Origin: an uncultured Tenacibaculum sp.
GTDB lineage: Bacteria; Bacteroidota; Bacteroidia; Flavobacteriales; Flavobacteriaceae
Assembly: GCF_947494125.1 (NCBI RefSeq)
Contig: NZ_CANLTU010000008.1
Coordinates: 1 to 64,000 of the forward strand
DNA: 64,000 nt
Direction: 5' to 3'
The notes under the pieces were generated by a model. The model was not told where the DNA came from. It saw only the letters and a list, made by a program, of their open reading frames with translations, and searched no databases. Below are positions 1-7,596 of the stretch, piece by piece. The translations under genes and the position numbers were made by a program. Every line of letters starts with the position of its first letter. Positions within the stretch are counted from its first letter, which is position 1.

Positions 1-120
1 ATAATTATAGAATTACAAGTAGTATAATTGTACAGTTTTATCGAGACGTCATAAGTTCTTTTTCATAGCAATTTTTCTACTCAATCTTTGGGTGTTTTTT
101 TATTTTTAATACTGTTTATT

Positions 121-222
121 TTTTGTTGCAACAGTTTGAGAAGCCTAGTATTTATAGTAGTTTACATAGATTCCTCTTTAAAATATTTTGGAACAGTTTT
201 GTTGCAAACTGTTGCAACATTC
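121..222. repeat. GTTGCA-rich boundary element, copy 1
   Basis: This element contains a perfect 15-bp inverted repeat: TGTTGCAACAGTTTG at 124-138 and its complement at 205-219, separated by 66 nt, so it could fold into one long hairpin. The whole stretch resembles 2782-2880 by eye, including an identical 19-mer (196-214 and 2858-2876) and a shared core reading AGTATTTATA. It lies just past the 3' end of the AbiGi-like module. The rest of 1-269 is AT-rich with no gene that I can support. Confidence 0.6.
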
Positions 223-269
223 TACTTTATTAACACCTAATCTTTCTTTATTTTGAATATCTTGCCATT

Positions 270-1103
270 TTATTTATTCACTAAATTATTTTTTAATAAT
301 TTAATTTCTTCATTCAATTTATATTCTTTTATTGATGAATTTTTATAGCCTAAAAAACGGTTTAAAATTTCTTTATTCGTAAATATATTTATATGAATAT
401 CTTTATTTAAATCAATAATCATGTTTCTAATCTCTATCTTTTGTTCATCTGTTTCAACTACTAAATAGTTTATATCAGACAAACCAAACTCAAGCCCATT
501 TTCCCTAATTTTATTTTGATATTCTTCTTTATTTTCTTCAAATTTTTTTGGCTCCAATGACAAAGGACTATCTTCTGAATCATTAAAAGGAACAAATCTC
601 CACTCTTTTTCTTCAGCAAATATGTAATTATCATTTTTATAATTCACTGAAACAACTTTTCCTTTATAATTTTTAGTAAAAGCCATCTGATATTCTAAAT
701 GCTCAAAACTTCTTTTCCGTTCTTCATAAAGAGGTGTATTTAAAACTTCATTTCCTAGTATTAAATCATTGTAATGATGATATGTGGTAAATAACGACTC
801 TGTAATAATAGAAGCTTGCTGACAATAATGAACTTGATTACAACCATTTTCTATAGCCCAATTTAGATCAATACCAATAATACAATCACCATACCTATAT
901 AAATGATTATGTATTGATGAAATTGGTATCTCAGAAAAACTTATCATTGGAAAAATATGTTCATAAAAATATTCTGTATATTCAGGTTCACCAATATAAA
1001 AATCTTCTTTACTAAAACTAACTCTAAATTTCATTTCTGAAATTATGCTTTTTAAACTTTTAAAACTTGTCTGCTATATAAGTGTATCTGATGATAATCC
1101 CAT
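270..1103 (-). pseudogene. AbiGi-like abortive-infection protein with in-frame stop at codon 10
   Basis: The protein resembles the AbiGi family, the antitoxin half of the lactococcal AbiG abortive infection pair. The pattern is a MISFSEIP segment, a GIGI-like strand, then EEKEWRFVP in the middle, and a C-terminal LSDINYLVV strand. The open part from the ATG at 1034 gives 254 residues, but the family start seems to lie upstream. An ATG at 1103, two bases after the stop of the preceding gene, begins MGLSSDTLI, meets TAG at 1074-1076, and then continues in frame as QTSFKSLKSIISE into the open part. That extension fits the N-terminal helix expected in this family. The gene is therefore probably disrupted, or translated from an internal ATG at 1034 into a protein lacking its first 23 residues. 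No AbiGii-type nucleotidyltransferase toxin is present next to it. Family recognition is from memory of motifs. Confidence 0.55.
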
Positions 1104-1104
1104 A

Positions 1105-1698
1105 TTATTTTTTAATCTTTTTAAATAAATTTTTAAACCAGTTTGTTTTATTCTTTAAATAAAAATTCCTTCTAAAATTAGTTTCAATTTTTTTTATAGA
1201 TGTTGGCAAAGTCCCATTATTAATTTCCGTTCTTAATTCATCTAAATTATCCCATCCTTCTGGTGGATTATGACTGTTTTTATAAATATGAAATCTATTC
1301 ACGCCTTTATCAATATCATTACAGCTACTTATAATTTCATCAATAGTTTCAATATCTTCCATTTCAATAAACAACTTTAGTGTCATACATTTAAATTCAA
1401 AATCAATAAAATTATTCTTTATTGTTTTTGCAATATCATTTAAAATTTTATGATCATGTAACCCAAATTCAGTCTGATTCAAAAACCTTTCTAATGAATT
1501 TTTTAAAGTTTGATAACTTTTATAAAAACTCCTAATTTCCAACAATCTATTTTCTTGTAATTTAGAATAAGAAATCTCTTTTTTCTTTATACTCCAGCTT
1601 GAAATTACTTTTAATACACTTCCTAACACCCCTAAAAGTACCGTTATTTGTGCCCAATTTTTAATTACTATATCATACCATTTATCTACTTCATTCAT
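1105..1698 (-). CDS. Unknown protein with one N-terminal membrane segment
   Basis: This 197-residue protein is not one I recognise. A hydrophobic segment at about residues 14-35 is followed by basic residues, which suggests a single membrane anchor with the rest in the cytoplasm. The body is charged and helical, and the tail is strongly basic (KNLFKKIKK). It lies 36 nt downstream of the next membrane protein (1735-2178) and directly before the original start of the AbiGi-like gene, so the four genes from 2533 to 270 probably share one transcript. Its position in a defence-like module suggests, but does not show, a role as a membrane effector or sensor. Confidence 0.6.
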   Translation of the reverse strand: MNEVDKWYDIVIKNWAQITVLLGVLGSVLKVISSWSIKKKEISYSKLQENRLLEIRSFYKSYQTLKNSLERFLNQTEFGLHDHKILNDIAKTIKNNFIDFEFKCMTLKLFIEMEDIETIDEIISSCNDIDKGVNRFHIYKNSHNPPEGWDNLDELRTEINNGTLPTSIKKIETNFRRNFYLKNKTNWFKNLFKKIKK

Positions 1699-1734
1699 AT
1701 CTATCTTGTTCTTTTTTTAAATCAATAACCCTTT

Positions 1735-2178
1735 TTAATAAAATAATACCCAAACACTAACATAAGTACTTAAAAGTACAGGGAAATATAAGTCTAAAGA
1801 TTTTACAAAAAACTTAATTAATGATATTCTCCAGCCACTAGGCATTTTTGGTTCTACCTTAGCCATATATGTAGGCTTTTTTGAACGAGAAGGAATCAAA
1901 GTACTTACACTATTCTTATATTTTTCAAATTCTTCATATGCTTTATCTAAATTTTCTTTACTTAACCTAATAAAGAAAGCAATTATGAAAAAGATTAGTA
2001 AATATCCAATTAAATGAGAAATATCATTTGCATCTTTAACAGGTATTTTAAATCCTAAAAATGAAATAAAACCTTCTGAATGGCTTACAACATACTTATA
2101 AAATATACCAATCAAACTTGTAACTAGAAGTGATTTTCTAACTTTAGTAACATCGGAGAAATCAAAATTCTGTGTCAT
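1735..2178 (-). CDS. Unknown small multi-pass membrane protein
   Basis: This 147-residue protein has no family I recognise. Hydrophobic segments appear near residues 16-31, 54-71 and 124-147, so two or three membrane passes are likely, with a charged cytoplasmic loop (about 72-115) rich in Lys and Glu. It lies between a soluble 105-residue protein upstream (37 nt gap) and a single-pass protein downstream (36 nt gap), all on the same strand. Two consecutive small membrane proteins in a defence-type island are compatible with a membrane-acting abortive system; this is inference only. Confidence 0.6.
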   Translation of the reverse strand: MTQNFDFSDVTKVRKSLLVTSLIGIFYKYVVSHSEGFISFLGFKIPVKDANDISHLIGYLLIFFIIAFFIRLSKENLDKAYEEFEKYKNSVSTLIPSRSKKPTYMAKVEPKMPSGWRISLIKFFVKSLDLYFPVLLSTYVSVWVLFY

Positions 2179-2215
2179 AATTTATTTTAAAGTTTATAGA
2201 GTTATTTAAATAACT

Positions 2216-2533
2216 CTATAAACCAATTAATAACTTTATTTGTTTATCGCTAATTACTCCTTCCAAATTAGGAAAACCTTTAACAATTATATCTTCTGTA
2301 AACTTCATAACTACTTCATGAAACAATTCAATAACAATTTTTGTTTTTAATTCTTCAATCCATTGCTCTTTATTATATTCTATAAACCTCCCTTGAACTT
2401 CTTTTTGCGTAGTTTTTAATTTACATTTTACTTCAATTTTTTTTGGAAACGAAACTCCATCAAAAAAAATTGAGAATTCGTACTTATCTTGGATCTCATT
2501 AAACGTCATAAAATTGTTTTTTTTATTTATCAA
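2216..2533 (-). CDS. Unknown 105-residue soluble protein
   Basis: This is the first gene of the leftmost module (read leftwards). It shows an alternating hydrophobic pattern (FSIFFDGVSF, IEVKCKLK) consistent with beta strands, then a helix (ELKTKIVIELFHEVVMKF). No signal peptide or membrane segment is visible. The start ATG at 2533 could be replaced by the ATG at 2509 (MTFNEIQDKYEF), because the first eight residues are unusually Lys/Asn rich. An operator-like dyad lies 31-71 nt upstream. No function can be assigned. Confidence 0.5.
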   Translation of the reverse strand: MINKKNNFMTFNEIQDKYEFSIFFDGVSFPKKIEVKCKLKTTQKEVQGRFIEYNKEQWIEELKTKIVIELFHEVVMKFTEDIIVKGFPNLEGVISDKQIKLLIGL

Positions 2534-2563
2534 AGTACAAAACTAAAAAAGTCTTAATATTAT

Positions 2564-2604
2564 CTTTACGGTTTTCCCTTACAATAAGTAAGGTTTTACC
2601 CTAT
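2564..2604 (-). promoter_or_regulatory. Operator-like dyad upstream of the left module
   Basis: On the minus strand the site reads GTAAAACCTTAC, a 5-nt spacer, then GTAAGG, followed by another AAAACC half-site. The 21-nt core at 2584-2604 is identical to 7544-7564, which lies upstream of the second island operon. The position 31-71 nt before the first gene suits a regulator binding site overlapping a promoter. No cognate regulator gene is visible in the window. Confidence 0.45.
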
Positions 2605-2620
2605 ATTTAAAAAACATAAA

Positions 2621-2644
2621 AAAACACCTTAGAAAAGGTGTTTT
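2621..2644 (-). terminator. Intrinsic terminator, end of ABC-3C/PIN operon
   Basis: AAAACACCTT and AAGGTGTTTT form a 10-bp stem around a 4-nt loop, with T-rich sequence outside the stem on both strands. It lies downstream of the PIN gene (stop at 2984) and upstream of the left module, so it can insulate the two transcripts. It is symmetric enough to act in both directions. Confidence 0.6.
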
Positions 2645-2730
2645 ATTCTTAATAAGAATATTATTAATTTCTATTCTTTTGATCATTAATCTTTTTTGAA
2701 ACTATAGTTATAAGTAACCTCTAGAAAACA

Positions 2731-2908
2731 TTCTGTTGCACTTTGTTGCTGTTTGTTGCACCTTGTTGCAAACTGTTGCACTTTTGTTGTAACATTTTTT
2801 AAGAACCCAGTATTTATAATAGTTAGCGTACTATTATCCTTAAATATATTTTGTTGCGTTTTGTTGCAAACTGTTGAGTTTTTGTTGCAAGATGGTTTAA
2901 AAACTATA
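2731..2908. repeat. GTTGCA-rich boundary element, copy 2, with inverted-repeat arm
   Basis: About ten degenerate TTGTTGCA units occur here, clustered at 2733-2792 and 2850-2890. The part 2782-2880 resembles 121-222. The right end, 2871-2908, matches 7597-7634 in inverted orientation at 35 of 38 positions. The element therefore sits between the two island modules and has partners at both outer borders. The remainder of the 2534-2983 gap holds the operator and terminator listed separately and no gene. Confidence 0.6.
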
Positions 2909-2983
2909 GCTTTTTGTGCTTAAAAGTAGCATACACTTTCCATCGTTACGGAAAGATAATTAATTATTGCATTTTTTCTCGTT

Positions 2984-4009
2984 CTAAGTGTCTAAATTAT
3001 CCCAATCATCTCCAATAGCCCATCTTAACGCAGACAATTTTCCATTAATCATCCCCCATTCAAAATCATCCCAATGCAGATTTTCAACTCCGTATTTTTC
3101 TTCTACTTTTTTCGCAGACTCTAAAGCTCCTTCCCAAATATTTTTTACAATTGTACTATTTACTGTTCCAATATCAAAGTCTTCACGTTCAATTAATTTT
3201 ATTTTTCCTTGCTTAATCATTTGAACTCTTATTTGATGTCGATTATACCATATTTTTTGTTCAAGTTCTCTTTCAATTACCATAATTTCACTAAAACTTC
3301 TTGCCTCAAATTCCCAATCATTTTCAAATTCAATATCTTCTACCAGTTCACTATTTATTGAATTCAAAGCTTCGGGAAGATTAATAAAGTACTGTGCCTT
3401 TGAAGAATCAAAAATTTCTTCTAAATCCTCATGTGGTAATTTATGATTTCCTTTTTTAAGACTAAAGTCATTCTTATTATGAGTAACAAATATTAATTTA
3501 AATTCTTGAGCTTGATTTCGAGCCTTATAATCTGAAAATGTTTCAATAATTATAGCATCTCCAATACTGTTTTTTGATAAATGAAAAGGAGCTTTCTTAT
3601 CTATTGCCCGCTGAGTTGCCCTTAATTTAATTTCGTCAGTCAAAATTAGTTTTTCAGATTTCTCAAACAGCTCTTCAATTCTTTGGATTGAATTAAAAGC
3701 ATTTTCTCCCAAAGATGGAATTTTGTGGTTTATGTCATTTAATTGAGATAAAACACTATCCTTCAAATCTTGGTCTCCGTGTTCAACTACCATTTCTTTT
3801 ACTTTATTGAAATGACTTGAAAGACTTTTTCCAGCATCGACAATTATACGGTCTTTGTTTCTGTCAAATTCTTGTGTGATGATTTCTGGAATAATTAAAG
3901 CAACCTCATCTCTTTCAATAAATTCATATAAAAGATCTAAAACCTTCTCCCCTTTTGTTGTTTTGGAAATATCCAACCAAACACAAGTATCAATTAAAAG
4001 TTTCACCAT
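2984..4009 (-). CDS. PIN-domain (DUF4935-like) ribonuclease
   Basis: The N-terminal half is a PIN nuclease fold: LLIDTCVWLDIS with Asp7 at the end of strand 1, ITQEF with Glu47, SIGDAIII with Asp151, and FVTHNKNDF with Asp181. These acidic residues are the expected metal ligands for RNA cleavage. The protein has 341 residues, long for a VapC-type toxin, and the extra C-terminal 150 residues are helical and of unknown role. It lies 2 nt after the 67-residue gene and closes a six-gene operon with ABC three-component genes. It may be the killing nuclease of that system, or the toxin of a small toxin-antitoxin pair with the 67-residue protein. Catalytic residues appear intact. Confidence 0.75.
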   Translation of the reverse strand: MVKLLIDTCVWLDISKTTKGEKVLDLLYEFIERDEVALIIPEIITQEFDRNKDRIIVDAGKSLSSHFNKVKEMVVEHGDQDLKDSVLSQLNDINHKIPSLGENAFNSIQRIEELFEKSEKLILTDEIKLRATQRAIDKKAPFHLSKNSIGDAIIIETFSDYKARNQAQEFKLIFVTHNKNDFSLKKGNHKLPHEDLEEIFDSSKAQYFINLPEALNSINSELVEDIEFENDWEFEARSFSEIMVIERELEQKIWYNRHQIRVQMIKQGKIKLIEREDFDIGTVNSTIVKNIWEGALESAKKVEEKYGVENLHWDDFEWGMINGKLSALRWAIGDDWDNLDT

Positions 4010-4011
4010 GA

Positions 4012-4215
4012 TTAAAAGTATGAATTGACAAACTTGACAAAATCAATGATTATTTTTTCATCAGCAGTAAGTGTCAATCGAATTTTCGCTTCGTCACCAA
4101 CTCTAATGTGATTTAATCTAGTATGTATTGTTGCTGAATTTTCAGGTTCAAAATCTCTAATTGCTTGATTTATGATAGGTAATTTCTCTTTATCAAAAAT
4201 ATAATTTGAAGTCAT
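4012..4215 (-). CDS. Small 67-residue protein, possible antitoxin or accessory subunit
   Basis: I do not recognise the family. The sequence begins MTSNYIFDKEKLPIINQAI and ends with a strand/helix pattern (IRLTLTADEKIIIDFVKFV); there is no signal peptide or membrane segment. It starts 18 nt after the ATPase gene and ends 2 nt before the PIN gene, the gene order typical of an antitoxin placed before its toxin. The tight spacing on both sides makes a shared transcript likely. The function is inferred from position only. Confidence 0.55.
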   Translation of the reverse strand: MTSNYIFDKEKLPIINQAIRDFEPENSATIHTRLNHIRVGDEAKIRLTLTADEKIIIDFVKFVNSYF

Positions 4216-4233
4216 GTTAATTTTTTGTGTGCC

Positions 4234-6141
4234 TTAAACATATTTTAAGGATTTATTTTTATTCTCTTCAGTATAGTATTCTCCAATACAATAATGACTA
4301 CCTTCAAGTTCATCTGGTATAAAAGATGTTGTATAAATTATTTGATAGTCGTCGTCTTTAAATTTTTCAGCGGTTTTTATAATCAGTCTTTGAAAATTTT
4401 GAGCTCTACCTTTTTCTATACCTTTATCTTCCATATTATCACATAAAATGAATCTTGGGTATCTCATTTGAGATATTAAAAGACTTGAAAAAAACAAAGA
4501 AAATCTTGCGGTATTTTTTAAATAAAAATTAGAACTAGCTGAAAATCTCTTTTTCTCATCATCAACATAGATTGAATTGTCATAATAATTAATTTTCAAA
4601 TTTTTGGCTTCTTTAAAACCATCTTCTCTATTTAAATCTTTTTTTAATAAATCTAAAGCAAAACTTTCTACTTTTAAATTTATTTTATTTTTTAGCTCTT
4701 CTTGTTCCTTTTCTCTAATAACAATAGAATCTTTTAATCTATTCTTTTTTATCTCATTTTCTTTTTTTTCTTTTTGAAGTAAGTCATATTTTTCAGCCAT
4801 TTCCAACATAGTTAAATATTGTAAATGTAAACCTTCATTTTCACCTTTCTTAATCAATAAATCATCTATTTTTTCTTCCCTAAAAGATTTTACATCTTTT
4901 AAAGATTCATTGACTTGCTTTTGTAATAGATTTAGTTTCAAAAGCTCCGATTCCCATTTAGCTTTTTCGTTTATTAAAAAACTATTCCTCTTTTTTTTCA
5001 ATTTTTTGGATTCTAATATCTGAAAAGAAAGCTCTTGTAGCATTCTTTTAGCAATAACACCACTACTCTGTTCATCAATTTTTTGCTTACATAATTTACA
5101 ATGGTTTTCCTGTGGTAACTCAAGTTCAGATAGACACTCTGGACAATATTGAAAAGGAAAGTTTTTAAAATACTTTCTTGTAGCAATAGAATTTTCTATT
5201 GCATTCTTTTTTTGTTCAAGCATTTCAATAAAACTTTCAGAATCGTTAATTTCATATTTGGTTCTTGTGATTAAATCATCAAGTTCATTTATTTTATTTC
5301 TCTGACTATGAATGTTTTGATTAATTTTCTGAAAATTTAACTTACTATCTTTTCTAAAAACAACTCTTTTTTTACCCTCTTTTAATTGTAAAATTTCAAT
5401 CTCAATTTCTTCTTTCTCAATTTCAACATTTGCTATTAAAGTATTAATAAAGGCCTTGTTAAGGTTTTTTAAATCATCATATACTTTTCTCATACCGTTT
5501 AAATCGCTTTCAAGTTCTATAACTTTTTTTTCAGTAATTCTTCTTTCTATCCTATCCGAATATAAATCTGAATCATATACACCTAACAACAATTCTGATA
5601 CAGTTTGTCTCGTTAGTCCTGAATCAAATTGCTCATACACAAAAAGAGAACTCGTAGGAGATTCCTGATCTATATACATTAACCTTAATAATTGATGCAT
5701 TGTAATATTATTATCTCCATAAACCATTGGAATACCTAAGTTGTCGAACAACATATTTGAAAAACTCTTTTTATCATCTTGAGAATTATAAGAATACTTA
5801 TACCATTGCCCCTCTTTAGTAACTTTACTGGCATCATTCATATTTCCCCAGTAAATGTACATGGGTTGGTTTCCAGATTCTCTTACAAACCTTTTTATCG
5901 TTACTATTATTCCATTTAATTCAACTTCAGCCCAAACCTCATTACATTTTAATGCTTCAGTCGTCCAATTCTTAATAACTCCACCTAATGCATAAAATAT
6001 AAAATAGGTGACAGTAGATTTCCCACTACTATTATCACCTCTAATAATATTTACACCTTTTCTATATTTTTCATCATAAGCTACTAATCCAGTATAAGTT
6101 AAGACTCTTAACCTTTTAAGAAATAATTTATTAAATGTCAT
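4234..6141 (-). CDS. ABC/SMC-type ATPase of ABC three-component system, zinc hook
   Basis: This 635-residue ATPase has a Walker A loop GDNSSGKST at 35-43, a long coiled coil from about 195 to 495 interrupted by a zinc hook (Cys333, Cys336, Cys348, Cys351), a signature-like region around SASSNFYLKN (534-543), and a Walker B strand FILCDNMED at 564-572. The layout is Rad50/RecF-like, and the Walker B with its DNMED ending matches my memory of the ATPases in ABC three-component conflict systems. It overlaps the middle-component gene by 11 nt, implying coupled translation. The expected role is a nucleic-acid or ligand-sensing motor that licenses the partner proteins. No motif is missing. Confidence 0.8.
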   Translation of the reverse strand: MTFNKLFLKRLRVLTYTGLVAYDEKYRKGVNIIRGDNSSGKSTVTYFIFYALGGVIKNWTTEALKCNEVWAEVELNGIIVTIKRFVRESGNQPMYIYWGNMNDASKVTKEGQWYKYSYNSQDDKKSFSNMLFDNLGIPMVYGDNNITMHQLLRLMYIDQESPTSSLFVYEQFDSGLTRQTVSELLLGVYDSDLYSDRIERRITEKKVIELESDLNGMRKVYDDLKNLNKAFINTLIANVEIEKEEIEIEILQLKEGKKRVVFRKDSKLNFQKINQNIHSQRNKINELDDLITRTKYEINDSESFIEMLEQKKNAIENSIATRKYFKNFPFQYCPECLSELELPQENHCKLCKQKIDEQSSGVIAKRMLQELSFQILESKKLKKKRNSFLINEKAKWESELLKLNLLQKQVNESLKDVKSFREEKIDDLLIKKGENEGLHLQYLTMLEMAEKYDLLQKEKKENEIKKNRLKDSIVIREKEQEELKNKINLKVESFALDLLKKDLNREDGFKEAKNLKINYYDNSIYVDDEKKRFSASSNFYLKNTARFSLFFSSLLISQMRYPRFILCDNMEDKGIEKGRAQNFQRLIIKTAEKFKDDDYQIIYTTSFIPDELEGSHYCIGEYYTEENKNKSLKYV

Positions 6142-6640
6142 ATCTAAATTCTAGTAAATTTGTTCTATCCTTTAAACCATTCTTTCCATACAATGGCATA
6201 AAATAAAAGTAGGATGTCATTATTTTTATTATATTATCTTCTCTATCAGTATTTTCTCGCAAATCCTTTATTAATAAGCTTAAAGTTTTTTTATCAACGT
6301 TTGTAATTCTATTAGCAATTAGATAATCTTTATTAATGACACCGTAAGAAGCAAGTGTTTTTATTGCATTGAGTTGGTAAGGCTGCATCCTGACAAATAA
6401 CTTATTAGGGTTCATTATTGCCTGGTATGGGTTTTCTTTTGATGGAAACAAATTTTTAATTATTCTATCTTCTGATTTAACCCCAAATCTAATCTTAGAG
6501 ACCTCTTGTGGAAAGGTTAAATAAAAATCCCAAATTCTAATTCTTTCTATTTCTAAACTTTCACCAGAAAACCTATTTAATAGAGAAGCAATTCTAAAAA
6601 TTGTGTGATAAATATCAAAAGCTTGATTATATATTATCAT
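6131..6640 (-). CDS. ABC three-component system middle component
   Basis: This 169-residue protein opens with NQAFDIYHTIFRIASLLNRF and continues with IRIWDFYLTFP, a pattern I associate with the middle-component families (MC5-like) encoded between the ATPase and the third component. The predicted fold is helical with a possible winged-helix part around residues 95-150 (LKTLASYGVINKDYL-like spacing). It overlaps both neighbours, by 14 nt upstream and 11 nt downstream, which fixes it in the same operon. The family assignment is from memory; the context supports it strongly. Confidence 0.7.
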   Translation of the reverse strand: MIIYNQAFDIYHTIFRIASLLNRFSGESLEIERIRIWDFYLTFPQEVSKIRFGVKSEDRIIKNLFPSKENPYQAIMNPNKLFVRMQPYQLNAIKTLASYGVINKDYLIANRITNVDKKTLSLLIKDLRENTDREDNIIKIMTSYFYFMPLYGKNGLKDRTNLLEFRYDI

Positions 6641-7220
6641 AATTCCATTTAATGTGACAACGTCCAGTTAAATAATAAACCATACCTCTTATTTCTTCTG
6701 AGTTTAAGTTTAAGATAGTATCTTCAGCTCCTTCTTTATTTAAGCGTTCATTAATCGGTTCAATTATTTTTTCTCTTACGGATTGAAGAATTTCTTTTTT
6801 ACTAACTTCCTCTTCTATTAAAGGAAAAATTAAGTCTAAAAAAGTAGTTTTAATAACTGCTAATAACTCTACATATATAAATTGTGCAGATTCATAATTC
6901 CTAAATTTATACATTTTCTTTGCAAACATCTCTTTTTGTTCACTTGCGTCTGAAATGAAATTTTGAGAAAAACCGCCATCAGTAAGTTTTTGTTCTAACC
7001 CAATAATATCCTTATCAACAAGGTATCTATTTAATTCTTCACAAACATCCTCTAGTTTTGTTTCATCATTAACTTCAGCTATCAAAGCCTCAAATAATCT
7101 ACTTAATCTTGTTCTGTAGTTATTATTGATAAATTCATTTTTTACATATTTATTCCCACCAACAACATCTCCATCTCTTCCAATTGAAATCTCAGATTGT
7201 GTTTTATTACTTTTTAACAT
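6627..7220 (-). CDS. ABC three-component system third component (C-terminal-domain protein)
   Basis: This protein has 197 residues. Near the N-terminus a glycine-rich segment reads SIGRDGDVVGGNKYV (about residues 12-26), a short repeat common at the head of NTP-dependent conflict proteins. The rest is the helical C-terminal domain ending in RGMVYYLTGRCHIKW, which matches my memory of ABC-3C third components. Unlike longer relatives, it carries no extra N-terminal effector domain, so another gene would have to supply the effector; the PIN nuclease or the tiny membrane protein are candidates. Its start lies inside the preceding small gene (14-nt overlap). Confidence 0.7.
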   Translation of the reverse strand: MLKSNKTQSEISIGRDGDVVGGNKYVKNEFINNNYRTRLSRLFEALIAEVNDETKLEDVCEELNRYLVDKDIIGLEQKLTDGGFSQNFISDASEQKEMFAKKMYKFRNYESAQFIYVELLAVIKTTFLDLIFPLIEEEVSKKEILQSVREKIIEPINERLNKEGAEDTILNLNSEEIRGMVYYLTGRCHIKWNYDNI

Positions 7221-7263
7221 TCTTCATTTTCTTGTCTCCACCAACAACATCTCCATCTCTTCC
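7156..7263. repeat. 26-bp direct repeat encoding the GRDGDVVGG motif in two genes
   Basis: The 26 bases at 7156-7181 recur exactly at 7238-7263, 82 bp away. Each copy encodes the same GRDGDVVGG segment, once in the third-component protein and once in the small membrane protein upstream. The flanking bases differ, so the identity is confined to the motif. Confidence 0.9.
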
Positions 7264-7386
7264 TATTTTAATGTTACTTTGTTTGTTTTTAGACTTATTT
7301 TTAATAGAGACAGTAATAAATGCTCCAGCCCCAATCAGTACTATAACTGCTAATATAATTTCTGTCAAATTGTTAGAAATATTCAT
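7207..7386 (-). CDS. Tiny membrane protein with C-terminal GDVVGG motif
   Basis: This 59-residue protein is the first gene of the ABC three-component operon. It starts MNISNNLTEII, has one membrane helix at about residues 8-26, then a basic linker (KNKSKNK) and the segment IGRDGDVVGGDKK near the C-terminus. The N-in/N-out topology cannot be told. Its stop codon lies 14 nt inside the next gene, whose own N-terminus carries the same glycine-rich motif. The two motifs could pair, tethering the third component to the membrane. I find no family for it; the identification as a gene rests on the overlap, the shared motif and the clear membrane helix. Confidence 0.7.
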   Translation of the reverse strand: MNISNNLTEIILAVIVLIGAGAFITVSIKNKSKNKQSNIKIGRDGDVVGGDKKMKNVKK

Positions 7387-7530
7387 ATATAATTTTTATT
7401 TGTAGTATAAAATAAAAACATCTAAAATAAAGGCTTCACATACTCTGCCCTGTACCTTAATATATTAATAAATTATAAGATTGTTTTTTTTAATTTTCAA
7501 TATTAAACTAAAAACACTAAATAAAATAAT

Positions 7531-7564
7531 GTAAAACCGTACCATAAGTAAGGTTTTACCCTAT
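7531..7564 (-). promoter_or_regulatory. Operator-like dyad upstream of the ABC-3C operon
   Basis: GTAAAACCGTAC and GTAAGGTTTTAC form a 12-bp inverted repeat (11 of 12 paired) around CATAA. The right half plus flank (7544-7564) is identical to 2584-2604 upstream of the other island operon. It lies 145-178 nt before the first gene start. Confidence 0.5.
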
Positions 7565-7596
7565 TTTTAATTAGGTTAAAATCCTCTTGTATAATT

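Noticed and set aside
121..222. Integron attC site
   Set aside because: The hairpin is attC-like in shape, but the GTTRRRY/RYYYAAC core sites are not present and the integrase is not of the integron type.
2731..2892. CRISPR-like array of TTGTTGCA repeats
   Set aside because: The units are 8-11 nt, degenerate and irregularly spaced, with no spacers of constant length and no cas genes.
2988..3224. Rightward frame inside the PIN gene
   Set aside because: It is an antisense shadow of a well-supported coding region with catalytic motifs.
7126..7405. Two rightward frames opposite the start of the ABC-3C operon
   Set aside because: They are antisense to the overlapping small membrane gene and the third component; their Ser/Pro/Phe-rich sequence is an antisense reading of the GRDGDVVGG repeats.
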